A stretch of DNA of 59,710 bases from NCBI GenBank assembly GCA_944321125.1, contig CALUKD010000023.1, forward strand, positions 1 through 59,710. Reading direction: 5' to 3'. This DNA is from Candidatus Butyricimonas faecavium (lineage in GTDB: Bacteria; Bacteroidota; Bacteroidia; Bacteroidales; Marinifilaceae). Positions 27,142 to 36,014 of this stretch are shown here, in pieces (the first letter of the stretch is position 1; every line of letters starts with the position of its first letter). Both the position numbers and the translations under genes were made by a program. The notes beneath the pieces were generated by a model. It saw only the letters and a list, made by a program, of their open reading frames with translations. It ran no database searches and had not been told where the DNA came from.

Positions 27142-28557
27142 GTGTTTTTAAGAAGTGCCATAGAAGAAATTAACGGGTTCAGATTCATGATCGACAAACT
27201 GGAAATTCAATCCGGGCTGGCGAAACGAGTCTTGAATACATTACCTTATTTGCGTACCGCGGAAGCGATTGCCCAGGAATTGGACAAAACCGAGGTCATG
27301 CGTAACATTCTACAAACCTCCGAACTAACAGACACCATTACCAAGATCAAGGTCAAGCTGATGCAAGTGAAGGACATCCGGGGAACAGCAAACCGGGTGA
27401 CGGAATTACAGATTCTGGATGACATTGAACTATTTGAATTAAAAGCTTTTTCTTTGCTGGTCGTGGAGATGCGGGAATTACTCCTGTCAGCAAATATCAC
27501 GGTTGTTACACTCCCGGATTTGGAACCGGTAGTAAACATTTTAGATCCCGAAAAAATGCGTATTCCTCATTTTTACGTGTACGATGCCTATTCCCCGGAA
27601 CTGGCAGCCCTGCGTACAAAAATGAAAACGCTCCAAATGGATGAAAAAACAGAGGAACGAGTACTGGATCAACTTCAATTCGAACATACGGAATTAGAAG
27701 ACCGGATTCGGGAAAAGTTATCCGAACAGATTCATCCCTATAAAAAAGAAATTAACGAAGCCTTGGTAAACACGGCGACTTTAGATATTCTGTTGGCCAA
27801 AGCCCAACAGACCATTGACATGCAGTTGTGCAAACCGGAAATTTCCACTAGCACGACTCGCTATATAAAAATATTCAACCCACAGGTAAAAGAGGTACTT
27901 TGGCAAGAAGGTAAGAAATTCCAGGCAATAGACATTGACATCAAGCAAGGAGCCTGTTTGATTACCGGAGCCAATATGGCTGGGAAAAGTGTTATACTAA
28001 AAACAGTGGCACTGGCACAAACACTATTCCAATTCGGTTTTTACGTTCCGGCAGAACAAGCCGAGATTGCCTTGGTGGACGAAGTTCTCCTTTGCATCGG
28101 GGACGAGCAATCCGAATTAAGCGGCCTATCCTCATATGCCTCGGAAATGTTACGGGTAAATGCTATCGTTCAAGACGTGAAAGCAGGCAAAAACGCCCTA
28201 ATCCTGATTGATGAACTGGCAAGGACCACCAACCCCACGGAAGGGAAAGCGATCGTGAATGCCATGCTTGACTTCCTGACGGATAAAGGAGCCCGTTCCT
28301 TGATTACCAGCCATTACAGCGGGATCAAAGCCCGTTGCAAAAAGATGCGGGTAAAAGGATTTGTCAAAGAACACGTACAAGGTCAATTAACCATCAACAA
28401 TATAAACGAGTTCATCGATTACTCGCTAATCGAAGACACTCTCGACTCCGTGCCGCAAGAAGCCATGCGCATCGCCCGTATTCTGGGCGTTGATGAAGAA
28501 TTGTTGGACAAAGCAGAGGAGTTTTTGGATGACGAAGAGAAGAAGAACAGAAATTAA
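27142..28557 (+). CDS. kamC: KamC, MutS-like ATPase of the lysine aminomutase operon
   Basis: A 471-residue protein with a MutS-type core and ATPase domain. It has a helical region with a long coiled-coil-like lever (about 150-225), Walker A TGANMAGKSV (about 275-284), Walker B ALILIDELA with Asp357-Glu358, and the MutS segment RSLITSHYSG. The mismatch-binding domain of MutS and its Phe-x-Glu motif are absent, so mismatch repair is unlikely. The start is a GTG at 27142; an ATG at 27187 is an alternative. It is consistently linked with lysine aminomutase genes. A chaperone or reactivase role for KamDE is plausible but unproven. Confidence 0.82.
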   Translation: MFLRSAIEEINGFRFMIDKLEIQSGLAKRVLNTLPYLRTAEAIAQELDKTEVMRNILQTSELTDTITKIKVKLMQVKDIRGTANRVTELQILDDIELFELKAFSLLVVEMRELLLSANITVVTLPDLEPVVNILDPEKMRIPHFYVYDAYSPELAALRTKMKTLQMDEKTEERVLDQLQFEHTELEDRIREKLSEQIHPYKKEINEALVNTATLDILLAKAQQTIDMQLCKPEISTSTTRYIKIFNPQVKEVLWQEGKKFQAIDIDIKQGACLITGANMAGKSVILKTVALAQTLFQFGFYVPAEQAEIALVDEVLLCIGDEQSELSGLSSYASEMLRVNAIVQDVKAGKNALILIDELARTTNPTEGKAIVNAMLDFLTDKGARSLITSHYSGIKARCKKMRVKGFVKEHVQGQLTINNINEFIDYSLIEDTLDSVPQEAMRIARILGVDEELLDKAEEFLDDEEKKNRN

Positions 28558-28572
28558 TAACAGAACAAAGAT

Positions 28573-30129
28573 ATGCAGAACAGTAAACTAGGGCTTGATT
28601 TCACCAAAGTGGCACACGCAAAGGACGTGGCCCGGAAGATAGCCGACGATGTACAAAAATTCGTGGAACAATACTCTACCGTTGCCGTTGAGCGTACGCT
28701 ATGCCGTTTGCTCGGTATTGACGGGGTTGACGCTAACACCGTGCCCCTACCCAACGTGCTGGTAGACGAGATCAAAGACAAAGGCGTGTTAGGTGAAGGT
28801 ATTTTATTCTTCCTCGGAAACGCTATCGTGGAAACCGGTATGAACCCGCAACAAATAGCAGAGAAGGTTGCAGTGGGAGAACTGGATATCACCACGTTAC
28901 CCGTTCACCCGACAGATAAGATTAAAGCCGCATTGAAACCTCTCGTTGACGCAAGTATCAAACGGATCAGTGATCGCCGTGCCAAGAAGGAAAACTACTT
29001 GAACACGATCGGGGAAGGTCCTAAACCTTACCTCTACGTGATCGTGGCTACCGGAAACATCTATGAAGATGTGGTACAGGCACAAGCAGCCGCACGTCAG
29101 GGAGCAGACGTTATTGCCGTAATCCGTACAACAGGGCAGAGTTTGTTGGATTACGTGCCTTATGGAGCTACCACGGAAGGATTCGGGGGAACCTTCGCTA
29201 CACAGGAAAACTTCCGCATCATGCGTAAGGCCTTGGACGAAGTGGGCGAAGAAGTAGGCCGTTACATCCGCTTATGTAACTATTGCTCCGGTCTGTGTAT
29301 GCCGGAAATCGCGGCCATGGGAGCATTGGAAGGATTGGACGTGATGCTGAATGACGCTCTTTACGGTATCCTGTTCCGGGATATTAACATGCAACGTACA
29401 CTGGTTGACCAGTTTATGTCAAGAGTAATCAACGGATTCGCCGGAGTAATCATCAACACCGGAGAGGATAACTACCTGACAACCGCTGATGCCGTGGAAC
29501 AGGCACACACCGTGCTGGCATCCGACTTGATTAACGAGCAATTAGCCTTGATCGCCGGACTGAAAGAAGAACAAATGGGATTAGGACACGCTTTCGAAAT
29601 GGACCCGTCTCTTGAAAACGGATTCTTGCTGGAATTGTCTCAGGCTCAAATGACCCGTGAGATTTTCCCGAAAGCCACTTTAAAATATATGCCTCCAACC
29701 AAATTCATGACGGGAAATATTTTCCGCGGACATATTCAGGATGCACTTTTCAACATGATCGGAATCTGGACTTCACAAGGTATCCAATTATTAGGTATGC
29801 CAACAGAAGCGATCCACACGCCGTTCATGTCCGACCGTTATCTTTCTATCGAGAACGCCAAATATATCTTCGGCAACATGAAGAATATCGGCGACGAAGT
29901 AGAATTCAAAAAAGACGGTATCATCCAGAATCGTGCCAAGGAAGTATTGAACAATGCTATCGCATTACTTGAAAACATTGAACGTGAAGGTCTTTTCACC
30001 GCTTTGGAAAAAGGAATCTTCGGTGACGTAAAACGTCCGAAGAATGGTGGTAAGGGACTTGACGGAGTTGCCGCCAAAGGTGCCAACTACTACAACCCGT
30101 TTATTGAGCTTATGCTCAATAATAATTGA
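28573..30129 (+). CDS. kamD: lysine 5,6-aminomutase, alpha subunit
   Basis: A 518-residue KamD, the large TIM-barrel subunit of beta-lysine (lysine) 5,6-aminomutase, a PLP and adenosylcobalamin enzyme. It starts SKLGLDFTKVAHAKDVARKI, and has IRLCNYCSGLCMPEIAAMGA and LKYMPPTKFMTGNIFRGH, both strongly conserved. It turns beta-lysine into 3,5-diaminohexanoate together with KamE. It begins 15 bp after kamC, so the four genes are tightly linked. Confidence 0.95.
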   Translation: MQNSKLGLDFTKVAHAKDVARKIADDVQKFVEQYSTVAVERTLCRLLGIDGVDANTVPLPNVLVDEIKDKGVLGEGILFFLGNAIVETGMNPQQIAEKVAVGELDITTLPVHPTDKIKAALKPLVDASIKRISDRRAKKENYLNTIGEGPKPYLYVIVATGNIYEDVVQAQAAARQGADVIAVIRTTGQSLLDYVPYGATTEGFGGTFATQENFRIMRKALDEVGEEVGRYIRLCNYCSGLCMPEIAAMGALEGLDVMLNDALYGILFRDINMQRTLVDQFMSRVINGFAGVIINTGEDNYLTTADAVEQAHTVLASDLINEQLALIAGLKEEQMGLGHAFEMDPSLENGFLLELSQAQMTREIFPKATLKYMPPTKFMTGNIFRGHIQDALFNMIGIWTSQGIQLLGMPTEAIHTPFMSDRYLSIENAKYIFGNMKNIGDEVEFKKDGIIQNRAKEVLNNAIALLENIEREGLFTALEKGIFGDVKRPKNGGKGLDGVAAKGANYYNPFIELMLNNN

Positions 30130-30137
30130 AAATTGAG

Positions 30138-30266
30138 AATTGAAAATTGAAAATGAAAGGGGTTACCTTATCATTTTCGATTTCAGATTTTCAACAGAGT
30201 GAATAAAAATAAAATTTAAACCAATGCGATTGATAATTTTCAATTTTGCATTTTCAATTTTCAATT
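30138..30266. repeat. inverted AT-rich repeat between kamD and kamE
   Basis: AATTGAAAATTGAAAATG (30138-30155) is the exact reverse complement of 30249-30266, 93 bases apart. Each arm is part of a tandem run of AATTGAAA units. The 141-bp gap separates two subunits that must be made together, so the element could tune their ratio. Confidence 0.65.
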
Positions 30267-30270
30267 CATT

Positions 30271-31059
30271 ATGAGTGGAGGATTATATTCTACCGAAAAA
30301 AATGATTTCGACCAGACGCTGGATCTGAAAAAAATAAAACCCTACGGGGACACGATGAACGACGGGAAAACCCAGTTGAGTTTCACGTTGCCCGTGCCTG
30401 CCGGGGATGAGGCTATCGAAGCCGCAAAACAATTATTGAAAAAAATGGGTTTCGAGAACCCGCAAGTGGTATTCCACAAAGAGTTGACCGAAGGATACAC
30501 CTTCTTCAACTGTTACGGTAGCTGCACACACACCGTGGACTTCACGAGCATCCATGTCCCGAAAGTAGAAGGAACGAAATGGGATATGCACGAAACGGAC
30601 GAGTTCATCCGTGAAAACATCGGACGTCCTTTGATTGTTGTAGGTGCAAGTACCGGAACCGACGCCCACACCGTGGGAATCGACGCCATCATGAACATGA
30701 AGGGATTTGCCGGACACTATGGACTGGAACGCTACGACATGATCGAGGCTCACAACTTGGGGAGTCAGGTTCCCAATGAAGAGTTCATCGCCAAAGCGAT
30801 CGAGCTGAAAGCCGATGCACTTCTGGTATCGCAAACCGTTACTCAGAAAGATGTTCACATCAAAAACATGATCGAACTCGTGGAAATGTTGGAAGCAGAA
30901 GGCTTGCGGGATAAAGTAATCCTGGCCTGCGGTGGTCCTCGTATTTCTCACGAACTGGCCAAAGAACTCGGTTACGATGCAGGCTTCGGCATGAACACCT
31001 ACGCGGATGACGTGGCGTCATTTGTTGCACAAGAATTTGTTAGAAGAAAAAATAAATAG
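30271..31059 (+). CDS. kamE: lysine 5,6-aminomutase, beta subunit
   Basis: A 262-residue KamE with a B12-binding Rossmann domain. The cobalt ligand motif DxHxxG is DAHTVG, with His133, and Lys144 in MNMKGFAG is at the position that forms the PLP aldimine in the clostridial enzyme. The N-terminal dimerisation part precedes residue 110. Both catalytic landmarks are intact, so the enzyme should be active with KamD. Confidence 0.95.
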   Translation: MSGGLYSTEKNDFDQTLDLKKIKPYGDTMNDGKTQLSFTLPVPAGDEAIEAAKQLLKKMGFENPQVVFHKELTEGYTFFNCYGSCTHTVDFTSIHVPKVEGTKWDMHETDEFIRENIGRPLIVVGASTGTDAHTVGIDAIMNMKGFAGHYGLERYDMIEAHNLGSQVPNEEFIAKAIELKADALLVSQTVTQKDVHIKNMIELVEMLEAEGLRDKVILACGGPRISHELAKELGYDAGFGMNTYADDVASFVAQEFVRRKNK

Positions 31060-31078
31060 CATTTAAAATCAAAACGGT

Positions 31079-31738
31079 ATGGATAAAGATCAAGTAAGAG
31101 AAGTTATCGCGAAACGGGTAGCTCTCGAATTAAAAGACGGCGACGTGGTCAACTTGGGAATCGGACTGCCAACAATGGTACCGAACTACTTGCCCCAAAA
31201 TGTACACGTGATCCTACAATCCGAGAACGGATTATTAGGTATGGGTCCGAAACCGGAAGAAGGTAAAGAAAATCCGGAACTGACGGATGCCGGTGGTGGC
31301 TACATCACGGCTATCGAAGGCGCCTGCAGCTTTGACAGCGCAACCTCTTTCGGACTTATCCGCGGCGGACACGTGGATGTCACCATTCTTGGTGCTTTAC
31401 AGGTAGACGAGAAAGGAAACTTGGCAAACTGGATCATCCCCGGTAAAAAAGCCCCGGGAATGGGTGGAGCCATGGACCTTCTGGTAGGTGCTAAAAAAGT
31501 GATCCTTGCCATGGAACATACGGCAAAAGGGAATCACAAGATTCTGAAAGAATGCACCCTGCCGTTGACGGCTGCCGGAGAGGTGGATATGATTATCACC
31601 GAAATGGGTGTTATGAACGTTACCCCCGAAGGTATCGAATTGGTAGAATTAAACCCTGAATTTACGTTAGATGACATCAAAGCAGCTACAGGCTGTGAAC
31701 TTATAATTTCCAAAAATTTAAAAGCAATGCCTCAATGA
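31079..31738 (+). CDS. atoA: CoA:acetoacetate CoA-transferase, beta subunit
   Basis: A 219-residue class I CoA-transferase beta subunit. The catalytic glutamate is Glu49 in the SENGLLG motif, and VNLGIGLPTMVPNYLP is a family hallmark. It pairs with AtoD, encoded at the start of the operon. It overlaps the thiolase start by 4 bp (ATGA), so those two are translationally coupled. Confidence 0.93.
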   Translation: MDKDQVREVIAKRVALELKDGDVVNLGIGLPTMVPNYLPQNVHVILQSENGLLGMGPKPEEGKENPELTDAGGGYITAIEGACSFDSATSFGLIRGGHVDVTILGALQVDEKGNLANWIIPGKKAPGMGGAMDLLVGAKKVILAMEHTAKGNHKILKECTLPLTAAGEVDMIITEMGVMNVTPEGIELVELNPEFTLDDIKAATGCELIISKNLKAMPQ

Positions 31739-32940
31739 CAAAAACCTATATCGTAGCAGCAAAAAGAACAGCGATCGGCAAATTTTTAGGAACAACTCTT
31801 TCAATGACAGCAGCTGACTTGGGTGCAGCCGTAATAAAAAACATTATCGCGGAAACCGGAGTCAATCCCGCCAACATTGATGAAGTGATAGTCGGCAACG
31901 TATTATCCGCCGGACAGGGGCAAGGTGTAGCCCGTCAGGCATCCATCAAAGGAGGGATCCCACAAGAAGTTCCGGCTTACGGAATCAACATGATATGCGG
32001 GAGCGGTATGAAAGCCGTGCTCAATGGTGTAACCGCTATCAAATCGGGACTGGCGAACTTGATCATTGCAGGAGGAACCGAATCCATGTCCAATGCGGGC
32101 TATATCCTTCCGGCACGTGTACGTGACGGGCACAAGATGGGCGACGTGACAGTCGTGGACCATATGGTGTATGATGGTCTAACGGACGCCTTCGAGGGAT
32201 ACCACATGGGCATAACGGCTGAAAACATCGCGGAGAAATACGCGATCAGCCGGGAGGAACAGGATGAGTTTGCTATCGAATCGCAACAACGGGCTATTGC
32301 GGCTATCGATAACGGTAAATTCAAGTCAGAGATCGTGCCTATAGAGTACAAGGTGAAGAAAGAGACTCACGTGTTCGACACGGATGAATTCCCGAACCGG
32401 ACGACCTCCCTGGAGAAATTATCGACCTTACGTCCCGCTTTCAAAAAAGAGGGATCCGTCACGGCCGGTAACGCTTCGGGGATCAATGACGGGGCATCAT
32501 TCGTACTGATCGCATCGGAAGAAGCTGTTAAACAAAACAACTTAACTCCTCTGTGCGAGATCATTGGTGTCGGACAAGGCGGTGTAGATCCTACCATCAT
32601 GGGTATGGGTCCCGTGCCTGCCATTGCCAACGCACTCAAGAACGCCGGAATCAAGCTATCCGATATCGACGTGATCGAGCTAAACGAGGCTTTTGCGGCA
32701 CAATCGCTGGGAGTGATACACGAACTTATGGCACAACACGGCGTTACGAGAGAATGGATAAATGAACGTACGAACATCAACGGTGGTGCAATAGCACTGG
32801 GACATCCCATCGGGGCATCAGGAAACCGCATCGTTGTATCATTAGTACATGAAATGATAAACAATGAAGCAAAATTAGGTCTTGCATCCCTCTGTATCGG
32901 AGGGGGCATGGGGACGGCCTTAATTCTGAAGAAATGTTGA
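31735..32940 (+). CDS. acetyl-CoA acetyltransferase (thiolase)
   Basis: A 401-residue thiolase. The acyl cysteine is Cys88 in NMICGSGMKAV, the catalytic histidine is in ALGHPIGASG and the second cysteine in SLCIGGGMGTA. It splits the acetoacetyl-CoA made by AtoDA into two acetyl-CoA, one of which refills the Kce step. It overlaps atoA by 4 bp. Confidence 0.94.
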   Translation: MTKTYIVAAKRTAIGKFLGTTLSMTAADLGAAVIKNIIAETGVNPANIDEVIVGNVLSAGQGQGVARQASIKGGIPQEVPAYGINMICGSGMKAVLNGVTAIKSGLANLIIAGGTESMSNAGYILPARVRDGHKMGDVTVVDHMVYDGLTDAFEGYHMGITAENIAEKYAISREEQDEFAIESQQRAIAAIDNGKFKSEIVPIEYKVKKETHVFDTDEFPNRTTSLEKLSTLRPAFKKEGSVTAGNASGINDGASFVLIASEEAVKQNNLTPLCEIIGVGQGGVDPTIMGMGPVPAIANALKNAGIKLSDIDVIELNEAFAAQSLGVIHELMAQHGVTREWINERTNINGGAIALGHPIGASGNRIVVSLVHEMINNEAKLGLASLCIGGGMGTALILKKC

Positions 32941-32986
32941 TTTAGGATTAAAAATTAGCTTCGATCAATTAAAACATTTAATAATA

Positions 32987-34126
32987 ATGGATTTCAGTCT
33001 ATCAAAACAAGAGCAACTCTTCTTACAAATGATAAGAGAGTTTGCAGAAAAAGAGGTAAAACCTCTGGCGGCGGAAGTGGACGAATCAGAGAGATTCCCG
33101 ATGGAAACCGTTCAAAAAATGGCAAAACTTGGTATTATGGGTATCCCGTTCCCGGTGGAACTCGGTGGAGCAGGTGGTAGTAATATCCTTTACACGATGG
33201 CGGTAGAGGAGTTATCCCGTGTATGTGCCACGACCGGCGTAATCGTGTCTGCACACACCTCTTTGTGTTGCGCACCGATCATGGAACACGGAACCCCAGA
33301 ACAAAAAGCCAAATATCTTCCCAAATTAGCTTCCGGTGAATGGATCGGAGCATTCGGTCTGACAGAACCGAACGCCGGAACCGATGCTTCTGCACAACAG
33401 ACTATCGCGGTAAAAGAGGGAGATCATTACGTGCTGAACGGATCTAAAATCTTCATTACCAATGCCGGTTACGCACACGTGTATATCATCATGGCAATGA
33501 CCGACAAATCCAAGGGAACAAAGGGTATTTCCGCATTCATCGTGGAAAAAGATTTCCCGGGCTTCTCCGTGGGTAAAAAAGAGAAAAAATTGGGTATCCG
33601 CGGTTCTGCAACCTGCGAGTTAATCATGGAAAACTGTATCGTTCCGGCCGAGAACTTACTCGGACAAGAAGGTAAAGGTTTCGGTATTGCCATGAAAACA
33701 CTTGACGGCGGACGTATCGGTATCGCTTCTCAAGCATTGGGTATCGCTCAAGGAGCTATGGACGAGACCGTGAAATACGTGAAAGAACGTAAACAATTCG
33801 GTAAAGCCATCGGACAATTCCAAAACACCCAATTCCAACTGGCTGACTTGCAGACTAAAATAGAAGCTGCCCGTTTGTTAGTAAGACAGGCTGCCTACAA
33901 GAAAGACTTGAAAGTACCTTATTCAGCAGATGCTGCTATGGCTAAATTATTCGCAGCAGAAACGGCCATGGAAGTAACGACCAAAGCCGTACAGTTCCAC
34001 GGAGGATACGGATATACCCGTGAATACCCGGTTGAAAGAATGATGAGAGATGCCAAGATTACTGAAATCTACGAGGGTACGTCAGAAGTTCAGAGAATGG
34101 TGATTGCAGCAAATTTATTAAAGTAA
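32987..34126 (+). CDS. bcd: butyryl-CoA dehydrogenase
   Basis: A 379-residue short-chain acyl-CoA dehydrogenase. It has GAFGLTEPNAGTDAS, FHGGYGYTREYPVERMMRDA, and a catalytic glutamate near 363 in ITEIYEGTSEVQRM. With the EtfAB genes that follow it reduces crotonyl-CoA to butyryl-CoA. In anaerobes this complex can bifurcate electrons from NADH to ferredoxin; sequence alone does not settle that here. Confidence 0.93.
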   Translation: MDFSLSKQEQLFLQMIREFAEKEVKPLAAEVDESERFPMETVQKMAKLGIMGIPFPVELGGAGGSNILYTMAVEELSRVCATTGVIVSAHTSLCCAPIMEHGTPEQKAKYLPKLASGEWIGAFGLTEPNAGTDASAQQTIAVKEGDHYVLNGSKIFITNAGYAHVYIIMAMTDKSKGTKGISAFIVEKDFPGFSVGKKEKKLGIRGSATCELIMENCIVPAENLLGQEGKGFGIAMKTLDGGRIGIASQALGIAQGAMDETVKYVKERKQFGKAIGQFQNTQFQLADLQTKIEAARLLVRQAAYKKDLKVPYSADAAMAKLFAAETAMEVTTKAVQFHGGYGYTREYPVERMMRDAKITEIYEGTSEVQRMVIAANLLK

Positions 34127-34138
34127 AAGACAGTTGAC

Positions 34139-34921
34139 ATGAAGATCGTTGTTTGTATTAAACAAGTTCCGGATACCACGGAAATCAAACTGGACCCCGT
34201 TACAGGAACCCTTATCAGAGACGGTGTACCCAGTATTATGAATCCCGATGACAAGGGAGGACTTGAATTTGCCCTTCAATTAAAAGATCAATATGGAGCA
34301 CATGTAACCGTGATCACCATGGGACCTCCTCAGGCAGAGGCTATCTTGAGAGAGGCATACGCCATGGGAGTGGATCGTGCCATCCTGTTAAGCGACCGCA
34401 AATTCGGTGGAGCCGATACATTGGCCACTTCTAACACCATTGCCGCAGCCTTGAGATCTCTGGAATTCGACCTATTAATCACCGGACGTCAAGCTATCGA
34501 CGGGGATACCGCACAGGTTGGTCCGCAGATCGCTGAACACCTGGATTTACCGCAAGTAACCTACGTGGAAAGCTTAACTTTCGACGGAAACAAGACTTTC
34601 ACGGTGAAGAAATCCATGGAAGACGGTTACCAGATGGTACAGGTAGACACTCCTTGCGTATTCACGGCATTGGCTTCCGGAGTGAAACCCCGTTACATGT
34701 CTGTAAGAGGAATCGTTGAGGCTTACAATCACCCCATCGAAACCTGGACCTACAACGACATCACCGTGGATGATCAGAAGATCGGATTGAACGGATCACC
34801 GACCCGCGTATTCAAATCATTCACCAAGGGTGTAAAAGCTGCCGGACAAATCTACGAAGTAGACCCTGCAGAAGCTGTAGATATCATTATCGGCAAATTG
34901 AAAGAAAAATTTATTATCTAA
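34139..34921 (+). CDS. etfB: electron transfer flavoprotein, beta subunit
   Basis: A 260-residue EtfB (MKIVVCIKQVPDTTEIKLDP start; LLITGRQAIDGDTAQVGP and VKPRYMSVRGI are conserved). It carries electrons to or from Bcd, encoded 12 bp upstream, and pairs with EtfA. Confidence 0.94.
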   Translation: MKIVVCIKQVPDTTEIKLDPVTGTLIRDGVPSIMNPDDKGGLEFALQLKDQYGAHVTVITMGPPQAEAILREAYAMGVDRAILLSDRKFGGADTLATSNTIAAALRSLEFDLLITGRQAIDGDTAQVGPQIAEHLDLPQVTYVESLTFDGNKTFTVKKSMEDGYQMVQVDTPCVFTALASGVKPRYMSVRGIVEAYNHPIETWTYNDITVDDQKIGLNGSPTRVFKSFTKGVKAAGQIYEVDPAEAVDIIIGKLKEKFII

Positions 34922-34985
34922 TGAAAGAGGATAGATTTAGAGTATTTCAATCTAAAATCTAAAATCATTAAATCTAAAATTAGAA

Positions 34986-35978
34986 ATGGATAAGGCACAA
35001 TATAAAAACGTTTACGTCTTCGTTGAACAAAGAGAAGGCGTTATCCAAAACGTGGGTCTGGAATTGTTAGGCAAAGCCAGAGAATTAGCTGATGCTTTAA
35101 ATGAAAAAGTATATGCCATGTTATTGGGACATGACCTGACAACTCAGGCTCAGGAATGTATTGCTTACGGAGCTGACACCGTGTTGCGTGTGGATGCCCC
35201 GGAACTGGCTACTTACGTTACCGAACCTTACGCACAGGCTATTTACCAGATCATCCGTGACAACAAACCGAGCATCGTATTGATCGGGGCAACCACCATC
35301 GGTCGTGACCTCGGTCCTCGTTTGTCAGCCCGTGTAGAAACCGGATTGACGGCAGACTGTACCGGTTTGGAAATTTCCGAGGAACGGGACCTGTTGATGA
35401 CTCGTCCTGCATTCGGTGGTAACTTGATGGCAACCATCATTTGTAAGGAACACCGTCCGCAAATGTCAACCGTTCGTCCGGGTGTAATGCGCATGGGCCA
35501 ACGTGACGAGAACCGGAAAGGAACTATCGAAGATGTAAAAATCAATTTCGATAAATCCAAATTCCGTGTACGGGTTCTTGAAACGGTTAAACAAACCAAG
35601 AACTTGGTAGACATCACCGAAGCACATGTATTGATCTCCGGAGGTCGTGGAGTAGGTAATGCAGAAGGTTTCGATATGTTGCGTGCTATGGCAAACACCA
35701 TCGGTGCCGAAGTATCCGCATCCCGTGCCATGGTTGATGCCGGCGTATTAGGACACGAACGCCAGGTAGGGCAAACCGGTAAAACCGTACGTCCCGACTT
35801 GTATTTCGCCATGGGTATCTCCGGAGCCATCCAGCACTTGGCCGGTATGGAAGAATCCGAATACATCATTGCGATCAACAAAGACAAATTTGCCCCGATC
35901 TTCAACGTGGCAGACTTGGGTATCGTCGGCGATGTTCGCAAGATCGTTCCGCTTTTAACTGAAAAGTTGAAAAGATAA
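34986..35978 (+). CDS. etfA: electron transfer flavoprotein, alpha subunit
   Basis: A 330-residue EtfA. The C-terminal FAD domain has the SGGRGVGNAEGF motif, EVSASRAMVDAGVLGHERQVGQTGKTV (read in two parts) and LYFAMGISGAIQHLAGM, as in the family. No N-terminal ferredoxin extension is present. It ends the lysine operon at a bidirectional terminator. Confidence 0.94.
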   Translation: MDKAQYKNVYVFVEQREGVIQNVGLELLGKARELADALNEKVYAMLLGHDLTTQAQECIAYGADTVLRVDAPELATYVTEPYAQAIYQIIRDNKPSIVLIGATTIGRDLGPRLSARVETGLTADCTGLEISEERDLLMTRPAFGGNLMATIICKEHRPQMSTVRPGVMRMGQRDENRKGTIEDVKINFDKSKFRVRVLETVKQTKNLVDITEAHVLISGGRGVGNAEGFDMLRAMANTIGAEVSASRAMVDAGVLGHERQVGQTGKTVRPDLYFAMGISGAIQHLAGMEESEYIIAINKDKFAPIFNVADLGIVGDVRKIVPLLTEKLKR

Positions 35979-35981
35979 AAT

Positions 35982-36014
35982 AAAGGGAAGTGTCGCATTG
36001 ACACTTCCCTTTTT
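35982..36014. terminator. bidirectional terminator between etfA and the ATPase gene
   Basis: A 13-bp perfect stem, AAAGGGAAGTGTC (35982-35994) and GACACTTCCCTTT (36000-36012), around GCATT. T residues follow on the plus strand and the A run gives T residues on the minus strand. It separates convergent genes; the ATPase stop codon lies against the right arm. Confidence 0.9.

Noticed and set aside
27142-28557. DNA mismatch repair MutS
   Set aside because: The mismatch-binding domain is missing and the gene lies between lysine aminomutase genes, so a repair role is not supported.
30433-30951. Long minus-strand frame opposite kamE
   Set aside because: It is the complement of a well-supported gene with intact active-site residues; no independent evidence.
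35243-36004. Long minus-strand frame opposite etfA
   Set aside because: Mirror frame of a strongly conserved flavoprotein gene, and it would cross the terminator at 35982-36014.
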